DNA of 64,000 bases from Acanthornis magna. Its lineage: Eukaryota > Chordata > Aves > Passeriformes > Acanthizidae. The first letter of the stretch is position 1, and each line of letters begins with the position of its first letter. Location: contig JAWUZG010000036.1 in assembly GCA_036785705.1 (NCBI GenBank), positions 15,309,501 through 15,373,500 of the forward strand. Reading direction: 5' to 3'. The notes below the pieces were generated by a model. It saw only the letters and a list, made by a program, of their open reading frames with translations. It had not been told where the DNA came from and searched no databases. Shown here piece after piece: positions 44,201-59,000 of the stretch. A program made the position numbers and the translations under genes.

Positions 44201-47200
44201 CATTGGAACTTTGTTTTTCTCAGGTTCCGGTGTTTCTTCCAGTAGACAAGGAAAGGACTGTTTGTTTAGCTTAATATGACAGAATACCTGTCTGAGGTGG
44301 TAATTCCAAATGGAAGGTTTGAGGTTCAGTAGAGTTTTTAAGTTGTCTTTTAGTCAGGAAGTTTTAGTGATAGAGATAGTGAAGTTCATTATAAGATTTT
44401 CAGATGTGTAAAATTGTAAGTTGACCCAGTAAATGCAGAGTAAAAAGTCTTTCATTGCTTACTGAGCCCTAACAGTAAGTATTTTTCTGTGCCAGGTATA
44501 GAAGTGGTTAATATGAACAGTCTTGGTATTGCTAGTGAAGGATATACATTTGCTGGGTGGTAGTGGCAGATTTATTAGACTATTTGTCATGCTAAAGTAG
44601 AACCTGGCTGATGTAACACCAAGGCATGCTAAAATAAGAGACAGTCGGTACCTGAATGATTTTTTTCAATCTCTTCTAAAGTTAAGGAAGAAATACTTGC
44701 ATGTAAAGCTGCTGTCAACTGCATAACTTCTGCAAAATCATGCAGATTAACTTAACCTTCAGTTTTAGATGCTTTTATTTCTTTAGGATTAGTAATAATG
44801 CAGGTTTTTCTCACTAAGTCATTCTTAGTTTTCTTTTTAAAATTTTCATTAAATGAAATCAGATTAATATTCTTACATGTGCTTAATGATGTTAAGCACT
44901 GACAAAAGGCTATATAAATCAATACAACTATAATTTACCTTTTTATATATATACATAAATACATTATTTCATATTTATATATAGAATAAAACCACTTAGA
45001 GTTCTGCTGAAAATTTTCAAGTGTGAATGTTAAGCCTAGTGTACAGCTGAGCATATGATTTTCTTTTTACAGATAGGGATTTCTCTAATATAAAACTACA
45101 GCCAAATTTGTAATGCAGTGGTATTGCATCTAATCTTCAATTGATGGTGCTGTTAGTCTTTAATCTTTTAAGAATGCATACAAAAGCACACCAATCACTT
45201 CCAAGGGAAAGAAAAAGAGTATATTTTATTTTGCATAGTGTATCCTATTCTTAGAATAGGTTCTTTGGTTTTTTTGTTTTTCCAGTTATGTTCATATCTG
45301 ATAATGAAAGCTTCAATCCATCTCTGTGGGAGGAACAGAGGAAACAGCGTGCTCAGGTGGCATTTGAGTGTGATGAAGACAAAGATGAGAGAGAGGCTCC
45401 ACCTCGGGTTAGTATTGAATTTATTTTTGCATACTTGTTTCTTCCCTCCCTCTTACTTCCACCCCTTAATGTTAGCCTTTTCCTTCCTTTGGCTGTGGGT
45501 GTCACTCTGCTGAATAAATCAAGTCATCAGTTATTAGTGTAGAGTATCTAGCAGAATGAAATACTATGGTTTGGATTTTTTGTGTGTTTGCGTTTAGTTT
45601 GGGTGTTATTTGGCCAGATATTTTTCAGTAGGGCACAAGGGAAGAACTCGAAGCTGATACATGGCAATGTAGGGCCTAACTAGGAGCCTACCTGACTAAT
45701 GGTGCTGTGGAGAACAAGTGGGGAAACTGTGATAAAGCCTGATTTTATTTAGAGTGAATTACAGTTGTCTTAATCCTTGCTTGTAATTAGTGGACATGTT
45801 GGGGGAAGGGGAGTGAAAGTGATTCATAATCTTGCCTGGTTGTATAAACTTACATCTGTCTCAATGCAGGTAGACTTGAATAGCAAGGTGGAGATCCTAG
45901 ATTGTTCAGTGGCTTGTCCTAATTAATTACTTGTTTTAAAGCTTATGTTTTAGTCCTGACATTTAAATAACTGTAGTATATTACTGTTTCTTGTTATACA
46001 GGAGGGCAATCTAAAGAGATACCCAACTCCATATCCTGATGAACTGAAGAATATGGTCAAAACAGTCCAGACAATTGTACATAGACTAAAGGATGAAGAA
46101 TCTACTGAAGATACTGCCAAGGAGTCAAAACGAGAAGTCCAGACAGTTTCTGTAAAAGATGTGGGGGTAAAGGTTAGAGATAGCATTATCTTCTGATTTT
46201 GCAAGAAATTCCAAAGACTTAGGTGTCATTGACTCCTTTTAATTATCTTCTCCCTCCCCTCTGACACTTTAGCAAGAAAAATCGTTTGATTGCACAACAC
46301 AGTTTACCTCTTCCCCACCTAAGGATGTCTGTGATAAATGTCTGGTTTTGCAGTAGCAGTCTTCCTCCTACACTAAGAGCAAGAAGATTGACCTGATTCT
46401 CAGGCAGATACAAACTGTGGATGTGTTAAGGAGCTGACTTCTTTGGTTTCTAGAGGATGGCATCTTTGTCATCCTGTGATCCTTATCTGCCAGACTTCAC
46501 AGTGAAATTTGGATAATCTAAAGTTTTTACTGCTCCCCTCATGACTGAAGGTTTTATATGATAACAAGCAGTAATAACAAGCTGGCAAAAGTGTCGAGAG
46601 TCTCTAAGAGCTTGATGCAGAATATGTGATAGGACTACTGTTTGGTACTGACACAGAATCATTGTAGGTATTGGCCACCTTGTATTTTTTTTCATTTGAC
46701 TGGGAATGTAATGGTGCAAATTGACACCAGTAAGGAAAAGCATCAAACTGATGGACAAAGGGCAGGGACTGTACCTTAGTAATCTGTGGCATTTTCTCAG
46801 CATTTCATACCTGGTGCGTTCTGTACTTTATAATTTCAGAGCTCTGATTTTTCCATTCCATATTTTCCCAAAATATATAATGTTGGCTCTATATGTCACT
46901 GAAAACCTTTCAGTATGTTTTCTCTGCTTATATTCTTAATACTGTAGACTTCAGAAATTGGTTCAGTAAAGAACAAAGCCGATGAGAGAAAGCAATATTC
47001 AGCAGGAAGCTCTGTGCAGAAGCCTAGTGAACCAGAAGCTGAGCACAGCACTGCAAATTCACAGATGACTGCACTTGTTAAAACCTTGCAGAACACGAAA
47101 ACAATTGTCAACCATGAAGACATGCTTGAGGTATGGCATTGCAATGAGCATTATAGCAGTCAGAAATTGTGCTGGTGTTGTATTGAATTTGTTCTTCTGG

Positions 47201-50200
47201 GAGATGAAAATTTCTGTTGACAATAGAAGAAAATTGCCCTCCATAAGTGTTGTAAATTCAGATGATTTTCAATACACTTATTTTTCTCGCTTTAGATTTT
47301 GTTCAGTAGAAGTTGAAACAGCTAATAACAAGTTCATAATGAAAGACACATGCATTTAAATGAAAATAAAGCAAACTCAATTAAAGGTTGATATAAATTG
47401 TGAAAGACTCATACTTCGATAGAATTCTCCAGTTATTGCTTGATTGTCAGTACTTCATTAAATAATCACTTTAAACTGTTGCCAAAATAAGAAAATGTCA
47501 GATCAGTGGGAGCAATAAAAAATTTCTGTATCCAAGTGACTGTACACATGCATTTCAAATGAAAAGTGGAAGGTGGGTTTAAAAATATTTACTCCTCTGT
47601 ATTTACTAGTGAGATGTCAGGAATATTTATTGGAATGTATTTACGTCTTATAGTGAGGGATTTTAAACTTCTGAACTTTACATCTCGCTGACAAACACAT
47701 GTATTCATTTATTTTAAAAGTTTGAGATTTATGACAAATTTTGGAAGTTGCCGTTCAATCAGTTCCCAGTCACCTGGGAACCTGTAAAATACCTTTTTCA
47801 TAGTTTCACAAGTGGATTCTTATTTTCGCCTGTGTTGCGTAAGCTGTGGAATGTGCCTATATCGTACGTAGAGTGAAGAGCCTTGAGTGACATGCAGTTG
47901 TGGCTGTCACTGGCTACTTCCTTCTTCTACAGGCTTTTTGAAAATACTGGTATTGATATTTTTCTTTAAAAAAGAATTTCATGATCGTTGTCTAATGATA
48001 GTGACAGTAATTCTTTGTAGCCAGCTGTATGTCAGTTAAGTAAATGAGGCAGGTATAGTGAAATCCATATTTCTGTGTACTAACCTGCTGGTAATGCTGT
48101 TGCAGAATCCATGTATCTAAACTTTGCATGTAAGCTTTTCATTGCAGCATTGATTACTCTTGTATGTCACATCCAAGAGGAAGGGAATGTGGTAGATGCA
48201 GTGAAGAAGTTGGTTGTTCAGATTGTAGAGAAAAGCAGATGGATTTTTGTATTTTATTTTTACTTTAGACTATCATAGCTTGTTTGCTGTGTCTGAGTCA
48301 AGTTTCTCCTTCCTGCAGACACCAAACCTGGCCAGGTAACTGGTATCATGGAAAGCTGGTGCTCCAGTAGGTTCCATGCATTAAGTGTTTCAAAACAGTA
48401 AGAAAAAGTGAATATTGGCAGACTGTTTTTGCAATTCGCAACATGGATATTGTAGCATTTGTAGCAGGAAGCATGTTTACTAGAAAGAAATTTCCTCTTC
48501 AAGGAAAGAAGGTTTGATGAGGGCTTGTTTCTTCAAAATATTACTGGAAACAATTGGGGCTTAGAGATAAATGAATATAGGGCTGGCACTAGGACGCTGA
48601 ATCAGTTGCGTGGCTGCTCTTGCAGCAGCTTTCTCTATTAATCTCTCGTAAGTGCACTGAGTTCCATCTTATGGTCCAGATCTAGTGATTCCTAGCTTAA
48701 ATGTATTCAGCATCGCTTTACTCCTCTGCTATTGCTCTGTAAGTTAAATAACTTCTTTTCCTTTTGGAATTTACTGTACCAGGCTACCCATACTCTGTTT
48801 TTGTTAGACTAGGCAAGCCAAGCTCCTTCAGTCTTTCTCACAGCATTTTTCTCCATTCCTTGGTCATGCTGCTGTATAGCTGTCTCAGTGTGGGTTCTTT
48901 TCTTCAAAACCAATACCCAGCTAGTCAGTCTGCAGTGTTTGCTGGTTCAGTGATAACTTTGCGATTTGGATGCTCTCTCCAGTGGTGGAACGAAGGCTTC
49001 ATCTGCTTGCTCCAGATAGTTTTTGGCAGTTAAAGTTACCTGTCTGAGTGTCATCTGACAATGCAAGTCTGCATGTGCTACTTCTTAAAGATAATTCAGT
49101 TGACTTGGACTACAGATGCACTACTAAGTTGTTATGCTTTGCCTATGTTATGTAGCTAATTTTTTACCCTTTTATTGTTCAGTGGGTGATCAGTTAGATA
49201 GCATTTACTTAACCTTTAAGGTGTTCTTTAAAATGGACAGCATAAAGCTGTTTTTCCTTTAGCAGGAGTCAGAAGAACTGTCCTCTGACGAAGAGATGAA
49301 AATGGCGGAAATGCGACCACCACTGATAGAAACCTCCATAAACCAACCAAAAGTGGTAGCCTTAAGCAATAGCAAAAAAGGTAAGACACCATAAAAAGCA
49401 ATGGAAGTGTTGTGTGATTCAGATAATTTCTTGGCTCAAAGTGGCTAGTTTTTCCAATTAAGTAAAAGTAGGCCTAATTTGTATGTTTTAAAAGAAAGAT
49501 GATTAATTCCCTAGTTAAGCAGTGAAAGCAGGAAAAAATTTCATGTAGTTGAGTGCATGCTAGAGAAAACTGTGTTGATATCCTAAATTTCTTGATTCTT
49601 GTCAGTTCAAATCAGACGGGAAGAGAAAGGGCTATGTGTTTGGGGGGGGGTTGCACTTGAACACACTCTTCATATGCTTAAGAGAAAGATTGCAGAAAGT
49701 GGTATTTATATTGGAGATATTCTGTATCTCCTCCTTCACCCAGATTTTGAGAATTATTGCTGCTATAGGCAGCTGCTATAACTGCAGCTGTATAGGCAGC
49801 TGTATCGCTTATTTCTTTTCCTAAGGTTTAAGAATAAACTTCTCTTGTGGAAGTTCTTTCTCCAGAATTATTTTACTCTTTTCTTTGTTCTTCTAGCAAG
49901 AAACTTCTGAACATTTTTTATTAACTAAATGTTATATTCTCTGAAATACAAATTTGGTCTGGGTAAGCATTTCTTTAATAGTAAGAAATGGCCTAGGATT
50001 CAGAGAAAGCATGATAAAAAATGGCATAGCAAGTAGTACTTTGCTTAATATGATACCCAAGTCCAGTACTTCCCAGGAGAAATGGCTTTTCTGTACATTA
50101 GATGTAACAAGGTGAGATTTGGTGAGGAGAACCACATGGTGGATGCAGGAGAAGTCTGCTGAGGTTCACGTGCAGATGAAAATACGGATGTTTATCAATT

Positions 50201-53200
50201 CTGTCCTTGGATTTTTATGTCTGACTAAAGTACCAGGTCAAAACTTCTTTCTTGTCTCTGAAGATAGACATTAGTTCCACAAAATGTATGCGTTTGGCAC
50301 CTGTAACTGGCTTGAAGCAAAAATTTAAATGTATTTGTTTCTACGCTCATGTCAGAATCACGGCTGGCTTGAATTCCCCCAGAGAAATTATTTTTATACG
50401 GATGTAGTATGTAAGTATGCATACATTATGCAAGAATCAATGTGCACAGAGGTAAATTACTCTGGAATTGTTGTCCTAAGTGATCTGCAAAGCATGGGAG
50501 TGCATTGGATTTAAAATCTGCAGAAGAACATTTTTCATTCCTAATTTTTTACTTTTACTAAAAAGCCATACAGAGCTTATATGTCTATCAGAGCTTACAG
50601 ATTTAGATCCTTCCAGAGTGCTTGGTCTAGTAAATAGCACTTTAATAATTATATGATGTTCAAAATCAGGAACTGTGTTCACTTTCAAAATACTGCTTGT
50701 GAAGCAGTGTGCTTCATTTTCTTAGGGGCCAATAGACTCATGTAATTTACAACTTTGAAATCCTTGTAATAACAGAAATGTGATTTTATAGATATTGTAA
50801 GGAAGTATTCAGTAATGTAGCAGTAGTGTATGACAAGGAAAATGGGAATAAAGCAAGAAGTTAGATTTAATTAACAGTTAAGGTCTGTTTCTCCTAAGCC
50901 AAATATTTCTAGAAATAGGAACTGTTTGCAACAATATTTTATAAGTTTTAATGAACTTTGCAAAGGTGTTAGCTTACATTTTAGTTTCTGGTAGTAAGAA
51001 TTACTGAAGAACAGGTGACAGTTTCTAAATACTATACATGCACATATGAAATGGCTATAAGTAAGATCTGTGTGTCTAACTAAATTGGGAAATTTTTATT
51101 TCAGATGATTCAAAAGATACTGATTCCTTATCAGATGAAGCTACCCACAATAGTAATCAGAATAACAGCAACTGTTCCTCTCCTTCTCGAATGTCAGATT
51201 CTGTTTCCTTAAATACTGAGAGTAGCCAAGATATTTCCCTCTGTTCTCCTGACAAAGAAACACATGCTGCTGTTTTATCCAAGATCAGGTTTGTAAGATA
51301 CTGTGGACCACTAAGCAAATACAATAGAAACATGTTAACTTAATATTTTACATTGTGTTCATTCCTTTTGTTCATTCATTTATCATTCATTAAATATATA
51401 AAATTTCAATGTTTTATAATAGGGTTAATTATGTTCTCTTAAGGTTAATAAGGTTCTCATAAGAAAAAGTTTCAGGGTCTAACTTTAGTATACAATACAT
51501 GGTTCCCATCTCTCTTAATAATAGGGTGTAATAAATTTATCTTTGTAAATTTTTGTCCATACAAAATACATCAGTATACCATTTTAAAAGCTCTGTGGTT
51601 TTATTTGCTTAATTTTGAAAATCAATTTGATTGCTAACATGACTATTAAAGATGCTTAAAAACTTACAAAGAATGGAATTACAGGTTGTTACTCTTCTAG
51701 AGGTTTAGTTAAAAGGTGCCATTTTTCATTAAAAAAACTGACAATACAAGCAAGACAATTGTCCCAAATTACAAGAAATTAATAAAAAGCCTTGACTTAC
51801 TGTTATTTTGTATTTCTTGCCACTCTTGAACTGTTTTTAATGATTCTTGTTCAATTTAAACAAACTTCTGAAACCACATGACATAAATGTTGTCCAAATG
51901 AGCTCTCTATATAATATATTTCTTCAGTGTAAGATGGCAAATCATAAATCTGTTTCTTTGTCCTGTTTTGTATGCATAGCATGGATGCATATTAATGGTA
52001 ATTTTCTCTAAGATGATTCTTAGAGAAGTATGTTCGTTCTTATGAGAATTTCTTTTAAGAGGCATCTTATATTCTTCTAGGCGAGAAGACGAAAATTTGA
52101 ATAATCTTTTGCAAAATGGAGGAGAATTGAGTATTACAGTAGAAGAAAAACTAAATGTGCAAGAAAAGGTTACAAATATGTCTGAATATGAATTAAGCAT
52201 TGAAGAAAGATTAGGCCTGATAGGAAAAGGTGTTGATCTAAGCACTCCTATGGAGGAGTCTCACAAGTTAGACCAAATAAACATGAATATCAATAAACTG
52301 GTTAGTGAAGAGGCAGTGCCAGTTCCTGTAGAAAAGTTAGAAACACAGAAAATGGTTTCAGTAATGGGCTTTTTGAATAACAACGCAAAAGAAGAAAGTG
52401 AGCACTTGGAAAATGGAAATAAATATCGTATAAATAAAGTAAATGGACATCCTGACGAAACAGTACAGTCTCCCAGTAATGACAAACTAGCAAAAAGCAC
52501 TACAGTTGATGGGGATCCTGCTGAGCTGTCTGTTTCTAGAAGCACTGAAGATTTGTCTCCACAAAGAAGCGGTCCTGTGATGAAGTCTCACAGCATCACA
52601 AGTATGGACAGTGGTGGGCTGAAAATCTATGATACGGTAAATGAGAATGGATCTCAACAGCCAAACTCAGTGGTAAAATCAGGATCTGATACTGCAGATG
52701 GAAAAAACATAGTCCGAAGTAAATCTGCTACTCTTCTCTATGATCAGCCTTTGCAGGTTTTTCCTGGGTCATCATCGTCATCTGATTTAGTATCTTCTAC
52801 AAAAACGGTGTTCAAGTTTGACTCAAATCACAATCCTGAAGGTGCTAATGTAGTGAGGGGATCAGTGGCAGGCAGTGCACAGATGCTTTGTGCTCCCCAA
52901 TATAATATTCAGTACAGCAGCAGTGCAGCAGCAAAAGATGCCTTGTGGCCCCAGAAACAGAACACCCAAGTAGAACAAGGCAGCTTACCTCCTTCACGTC
53001 TGCTTAGGTCTGACAGTACAGAAGCTCCCAGCTATGTAAAGCATTCTGGCAACATGAATTTCTCCAATCATAACAATGTCCGGGCTAGTGCTGTGTACAG
53101 CACTCACCAGCGAATGGCTGGGAGACACGCAGATCTGTGGGCTGTTCCACCAGGTGACAGGCTGCTCCCAGGAGCAACCAGACACACTCTTCAAAGGCAG

Positions 53201-56039
53201 AGCAGTGTCTCCTCTACTGCTTCCATAAATATTGGGGATAGTGGACCTTCAAGGCGGGTCCAAGTTCCTGAAGGGGACTACTTAACCTACAGAGATTTGC
53301 ATTCGATGGGAAGAGCTCCAGCAGTAATGTCGGGGCAGCAGAGGCCTCTCTCTGCCCGGACCTACAGCATTGATGGTCCAAACGTGACCCGCCCGCAGAG
53401 CGCACGGCCGTCAGTGAACGAAATACCTGAAAGAACTATGTCAGTCAGTGACTTCAATTACTCACGGACTAGCCCCTCAAAGAGATCAAACCCAAGGGTT
53501 AACTCTGAGCACTCGTTACTAGACCCAGCAGGAAAAACTAAGGTCCCCCATGACTGGAGGGAACAGGTGCTGCGACATATTGAGGCTAAAAAGCTGGAAA
53601 AGGTAAAAACAATGATTCTCATCTTTCTCTACTTTTATCTCAGTACGGAATAGGATAAATACTCTGTTTTGAACTGCTTTTAATAACTATTGAAAATCTC
53701 ATTTTTATCCTGCTTTTGAAAGGATAAATATGTTTGTGATGAATATCTGAGAAACACTCAGATGGTAGACTATAAATGAACTTTTCCCCCAAAGAAAAGA
53801 AAAGGTGCTGTTGTTTTTGCATCATACTTGCCAGCTTAGACAGATTGCTTTTGAATATGTCAAATGTCATACAGACCTGCTGGACTGCAAGGCCAGCTCT
53901 TTTAATTTAGGTAATTTTTATTGTAGCTTTGTATTCACAATATACTAAAACATTCCCTTGCTCTTAATGATCTTTCTGTTCTGCCTTTTTTTCACCCTAT
54001 TTCTTCTCTTTAAGAAAAAGGAAAAAGAAAATCAGTAAAATCTATTTGAAAGTATAGGTTTGCAGTTTTAGTTGCTGAAGAATTCAAAAGCCGTAATTAT
54101 AATGTATTTGCCTCCAAGCCAGTTATCTTTTGAAGTTGGGTATCTTGACAGATTGTTGAATGAATATTTATTGCTGTGAGATGAGAACACTTTAAAATCT
54201 TGTTCATTTCAGAAAAATCACAGTAGGTTTTGATATAAGTAGAGATGATGAACAGGATTCTTTATGTACTGTTAATGTTGTCAAGAACATGAGCTGATAC
54301 GTAGAGCTGAACAATTATATATCTTCAAAGAATTTAAGTAGAGCCTGGAAGAGTGTAATCTGTGCTGTCCAACTAATCCAGTTGAAAATATCATCACTAA
54401 AAAATGGCTAGAATGTCATTAGCCGGACCATGTTTCTTTGGAAGAGAATTGAGTAAAGCAGCCAAATTACATTTTGATTATGCCAGCTAGATGGATTTTG
54501 GTTTCTTAGGGTTTTTTTTTTAAGAACATACTTTGCTTCATAATTATTATGTTAAATACTTGAATATCTGTGATAGCTAAAGAAATTTAATTGGAGATGG
54601 TTGGAAAAACTACTTTTAACTATGATTTTTCTTTAGAAATCCCAGTAATTGGAGGGATGAATTTGCTTTTGGTTTTTCAGTGTTTTTTTGTTTGGGGTTT
54701 TTTTTTCCAAGTTGCATAAATTCTGGTGAGAGAAAGGGATAGGTTTCATTTTTTAAAGAAACCTGCCCAACAGCTGTACATATTCTTCTGATCCAGGTTG
54801 TTCCTACAACAGGAAATGTGTTAGGGTAGGACTGTGCTGTCATGTGGGGACGCCTAGTCCCACAAGAGGGTCACTAACCTCACCATGTTCCAACTCTAAT
54901 AAGAGGCACATTCCCTCATTTTCCATTCTCCTAGTTGGATATATCAAATCCTACATGAAATGACAAGAGAAGCAAAAATACCAGAAATCCCTGAGTGCAT
55001 AGGTTCAGTGTGCTGCTAATGAATTTTGTTTATAGCTTGTTCACTGGCACATCAGCAACATTGTTTAATACAACAGCGATACCTGTTTGCGTCTGCCGCA
55101 GTGTAGTCACTTTTACTGAAATGGCATCAACTGCCTGACTTTTGATTCCCATTATATCTGACCATACTTTTCATTATGCTTTATATGGAAACTCTTAATT
55201 TTTCCCACTAGACTGATATGGAATAGCTGCTATTGAGATTTTAGCTGTGCATTTAATTTAACAGATTTTTTATGTCTGTTTTGTATGTTTCCTTTCTTCC
55301 TGCCTTGAAGTCTTTTAAAGTAGCTTTTACTTAACAATCTGAGACTTATATATAGGTTTAAAAGTGAATGTGTATATAATTTTACTTTATATTCTCTAGG
55401 ACATAACCAACTTAAAAAGGAAAATGTGAACTGTGAAAAATGTAGATACAATCCTTTATGGCAGCTGGCAAATATGATAATGTAAAAATTCTAGGAATTT
55501 ACTGAATATTTCTTATTTCTTTTTAAATAATGGCTTTGATATTTCTGTTTGTAATTAAAAATTAGCCAAGTGGTGAGGGTGCTTTATCTATAAAGCAGAC
55601 TTCTGAAATGTTTTGAAGTCTGAAAAAAGAATCCAGTAATTAACAGAACCCATTTAAGTTCAATTACAGAGCTCATTTAAGGAACATTTATTGGAAACTA
55701 CTTTGACAAAGCTTTCATGGATTTAAAATGGCATTTCTTTTTTTGAAAACATAAGATACAACACTGAAAAAATCAGGTATACAAAACTAAGCATTTTGAT
55801 TAATATTTAATCTATATATTCTTGACCAGTACAGGTTAATAGTATTGCTTTTGCTGGGACTCTACTGTTACTGAATTTAATCATGTTTATAATTTCTATC
55901 GTGTGCTTATTAGGAAGGAGGGTGTAGTAAGCTTTTGGGGATTGGTCTTATTGGTTATTTTTTTTGTTTGTGGGTTTTTTTTTCTCTTCCTAAGCTCCTG
56001 AAACACATGCTGATTGTGTTTTTATAACATTTAGTAACT

Positions 56040-56079
<40 letters not shown>

Positions 56080-59000
56080 GTGAACCCACTTGAATGAACA
56101 GTGTGTGCTTGTTGGACAAATTGGAGAAGATAGGTCTTTATTTATTAGCCCTTTTTACCTGATATTGGTGGGAAAAAAACTTTTAAGAATTTAATTTGCA
56201 TGAGCAGAGACACAGAGTAATTTTAAGTCTAGCAAAAATGATTAACAGTGGGTTCCAGTGAAATAGCCAGCATTTGTAATACCTTCAACAAGCTGTAAGG
56301 GCCATTCACTTAACAGTTGGACTTGATGATCCATGTGGGTCCTTTCAACTCAGAGTATTCTCTGATTCGGTGAAATGTAGGGAGTAACTAAAATTTTCCA
56401 TCTGGGTGAATTAAAGCGAAAACAGTTCATGAGACCATTTGTAAATAGAAATATTACATATATTCGAAGAAACAATTTGCTTACCTGATGCAAAGCATAT
56501 TTTATTGGGGCATACAGGAGCTTATTTAAATGTCAAACTGCTCTCTAGTGGTTATACACATAAGATGTTGGAAAGCATGCAGTCAATTCTGCCCCACCCC
56601 CAACCTCATAAATGTAGTACACAGTGAGTTTTTAAAACAGTAATATTTTTCATCATATTTTCCCATCTGAGTATGACAAGCCCATTTTACTACCCAGTGT
56701 GTTACAATAGTCTATAGTAGTCTTGTTGGCTTTTATTTAGGAATTAAAACTAAAATACTGCCTGTGTAAAAGCACTAGGGTCACACACATTTAAATGTGT
56801 GGTAAAGGAATTTCTCATCCGTAAATTGCAGTAAGAAATATCTGCAACAGTTCCCTGCAAATATCTATTACATTAGCTTGCTGAGTGTACAAAATTAGTT
56901 ACTGAGCCTGATTGTCCTTCCCTTGCATATGTGTATTTTCCTATTTTTGTTCTGTATCACTTAATTGTTTCAGTGCTGATATGGAATTGCAGTGTTAATC
57001 AAAGTTCAAAAGCTTTTCTTGAGCACATTTTTACACCACATACCTAACATGCAAACATATTTTGATTGATATAGCCTCAGATATTCTCCCTGGTTAAGCT
57101 TGCTTCAGTGTGTCAAGGACCGTGACTTCAGTGGGTCGGTGTATATATAAAATTAAGTACTTAAGTGTTCATAAGTTCATAATCTTAAGGATATTTTTAC
57201 ACTGATAACTTACAGGAGTATTATCCATTCAGTATTTGTTAATTTTTAATTTTTAATCTAGGTTTGGGGTTTTTTTCCTCCATTTTGAATGGACTACTGA
57301 ACCATCAATGGGTTATAAGGTTTTTTTGTAGAGTTTGGAAGTCAACCCATCATCACACTTAAAAAAGAATAAAACTCTTGTGCATTTGGTAAATAAACAG
57401 CAAAATTTCTGATCCTGCAAACATTTTCTGACAGTAGAATTTAAATTATATGTAGTTTTGTCATATGTAACTCTTCAATAGGAATACTGTCTGTTATGTG
57501 GATGGTGGGAATGAAGACGGAAGGGATTTCTAGACACTTTAGTTTTGTCTCAAAGGATAACTTATGTACACCTTTACCCTGCAGTTGATTCTAGGTAATG
57601 TTAAATAAAAAATACTAATACTTAGGCTTAGTAGTTAAGTTACCAGTTAAGGCAGTTTCAGGATAAGTAGAATGTAGAGTTTTGTTCCCTGCAGACACTG
57701 AATGTATTAGTTCCTCTTCTATGCCAAAATTTCATGGATTGCCATCATAGACTCCAGCCAGTCTTAAAATTACAATATTATTCCATATAAATGCTCCTAA
57801 ATAAATTCTACTATTTATTTTCTTGCATCTAAGTAAATGCATTAAGGCATTTCAATTCCCAAAATACACCCTTTTGAAGTCTGAAATGTTAATTCTTTTG
57901 TAAGCTGCAAAATGGATAATAAATTCTGGCTTTTATTGTTAAAAAAATATATATATAAGTAAACCCCAGAATTATGCTACTAGCTGCCTGCATCTAAACT
58001 GATTCCATTAGAGGCTGATTTTGACTACAAATTGGGGTGATTATGATGAGCATACTTATTATTACTTTGTACACAGCTATTTTTTTCTTGAGGTATTGTA
58101 GTTTTTAATATGGACTATTGATGGCTGAATAACTGATTCTGAATAACTATAAATGTAGCTTTCACAGAAATATAGTGATTCAGGACATGTATATTTCTTA
58201 GTGCACATCAGTTCAGAATAACTGAAATAATACTTCTCAAGCCTCAAATATTTGAATTATTATTATTTTGCAGGCCATTATGCTGTAAGACACAAGCGAA
58301 CCAGGTGAATAATGGAGTTGGTACTTGGAATGAACCGTCATATTTAGTCTGAAGTTTTAGATCATGTGTTTATTTCATGTTCAGTTTTCAATAATTTGGA
58401 GTAAAAATCAGGGAGGTTAATGGCATCTGTATATTCAGATTTCAGAAAGTGTCTTCTCTGGTGTAGCCGTCTTCAGGAGTTTTTCTAAGAAATGTACAAC
58501 CTTTATCATGCTCATATTGAGAAACAAAGTAGGAATGCTATTCATACTCCAAATGTTTCAGTTTCTCTCTTCCTAACTAAAAATAGGTAGAGGACAAATA
58601 CTCTTTTGTTTTGTCCCTAGGAATCTCTTCTTGTGTTAAACTAAAACTTTCTTACAAGTCCATGTAATTTTAAATAGTATTTGTTCTGTACTGTTTGTAG
58701 AGCTTCTGGGTTTCTTCTAATTTAGTGTTGAGGTGCTGTGCTCACCTAGGAAAGGAGAGTAACAGTGTTTGCAGTGTTCTCAACTCTTTTCAACATCAAC
58801 TGCACAATCATTTTTTCGTACTTTTGGAAGACATTTCTTCCAAGAAAGAAGATTTTATAAACCCTTGAGAGTTTATACTTCTCAGATAATGCAGTCACCT
58901 TGAAACTCACTTAACTGAAATCACAGTTTGTGATATACAAGTTCATACTTCTATAAATTTTAGGAAAGTTCTCCCTCTTTACTGCAGATCTGTCTTAGAT

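Noticed and set aside
45288..45542. Frame continuing past exon 14 ([11 protein letters not shown]...)
   Set aside because: The protein leaves the conserved ERBIN sequence exactly at the GTTAGT donor at 45408, and the next exon continues [12 protein letters not shown] as expected.
51907..52545. Minus-strand open frames of 112 and 94 codons over exon 19
   Set aside because: They are antisense shadows of the conserved ERBIN coding exon; codon pattern and conservation belong to the plus strand.
52097..53653. Single-exon 518-codon gene
   Set aside because: It is exon 19 of ERBIN. It has a clean acceptor at 52080 and donor at 53603, and the last codons past 53602 are intron.
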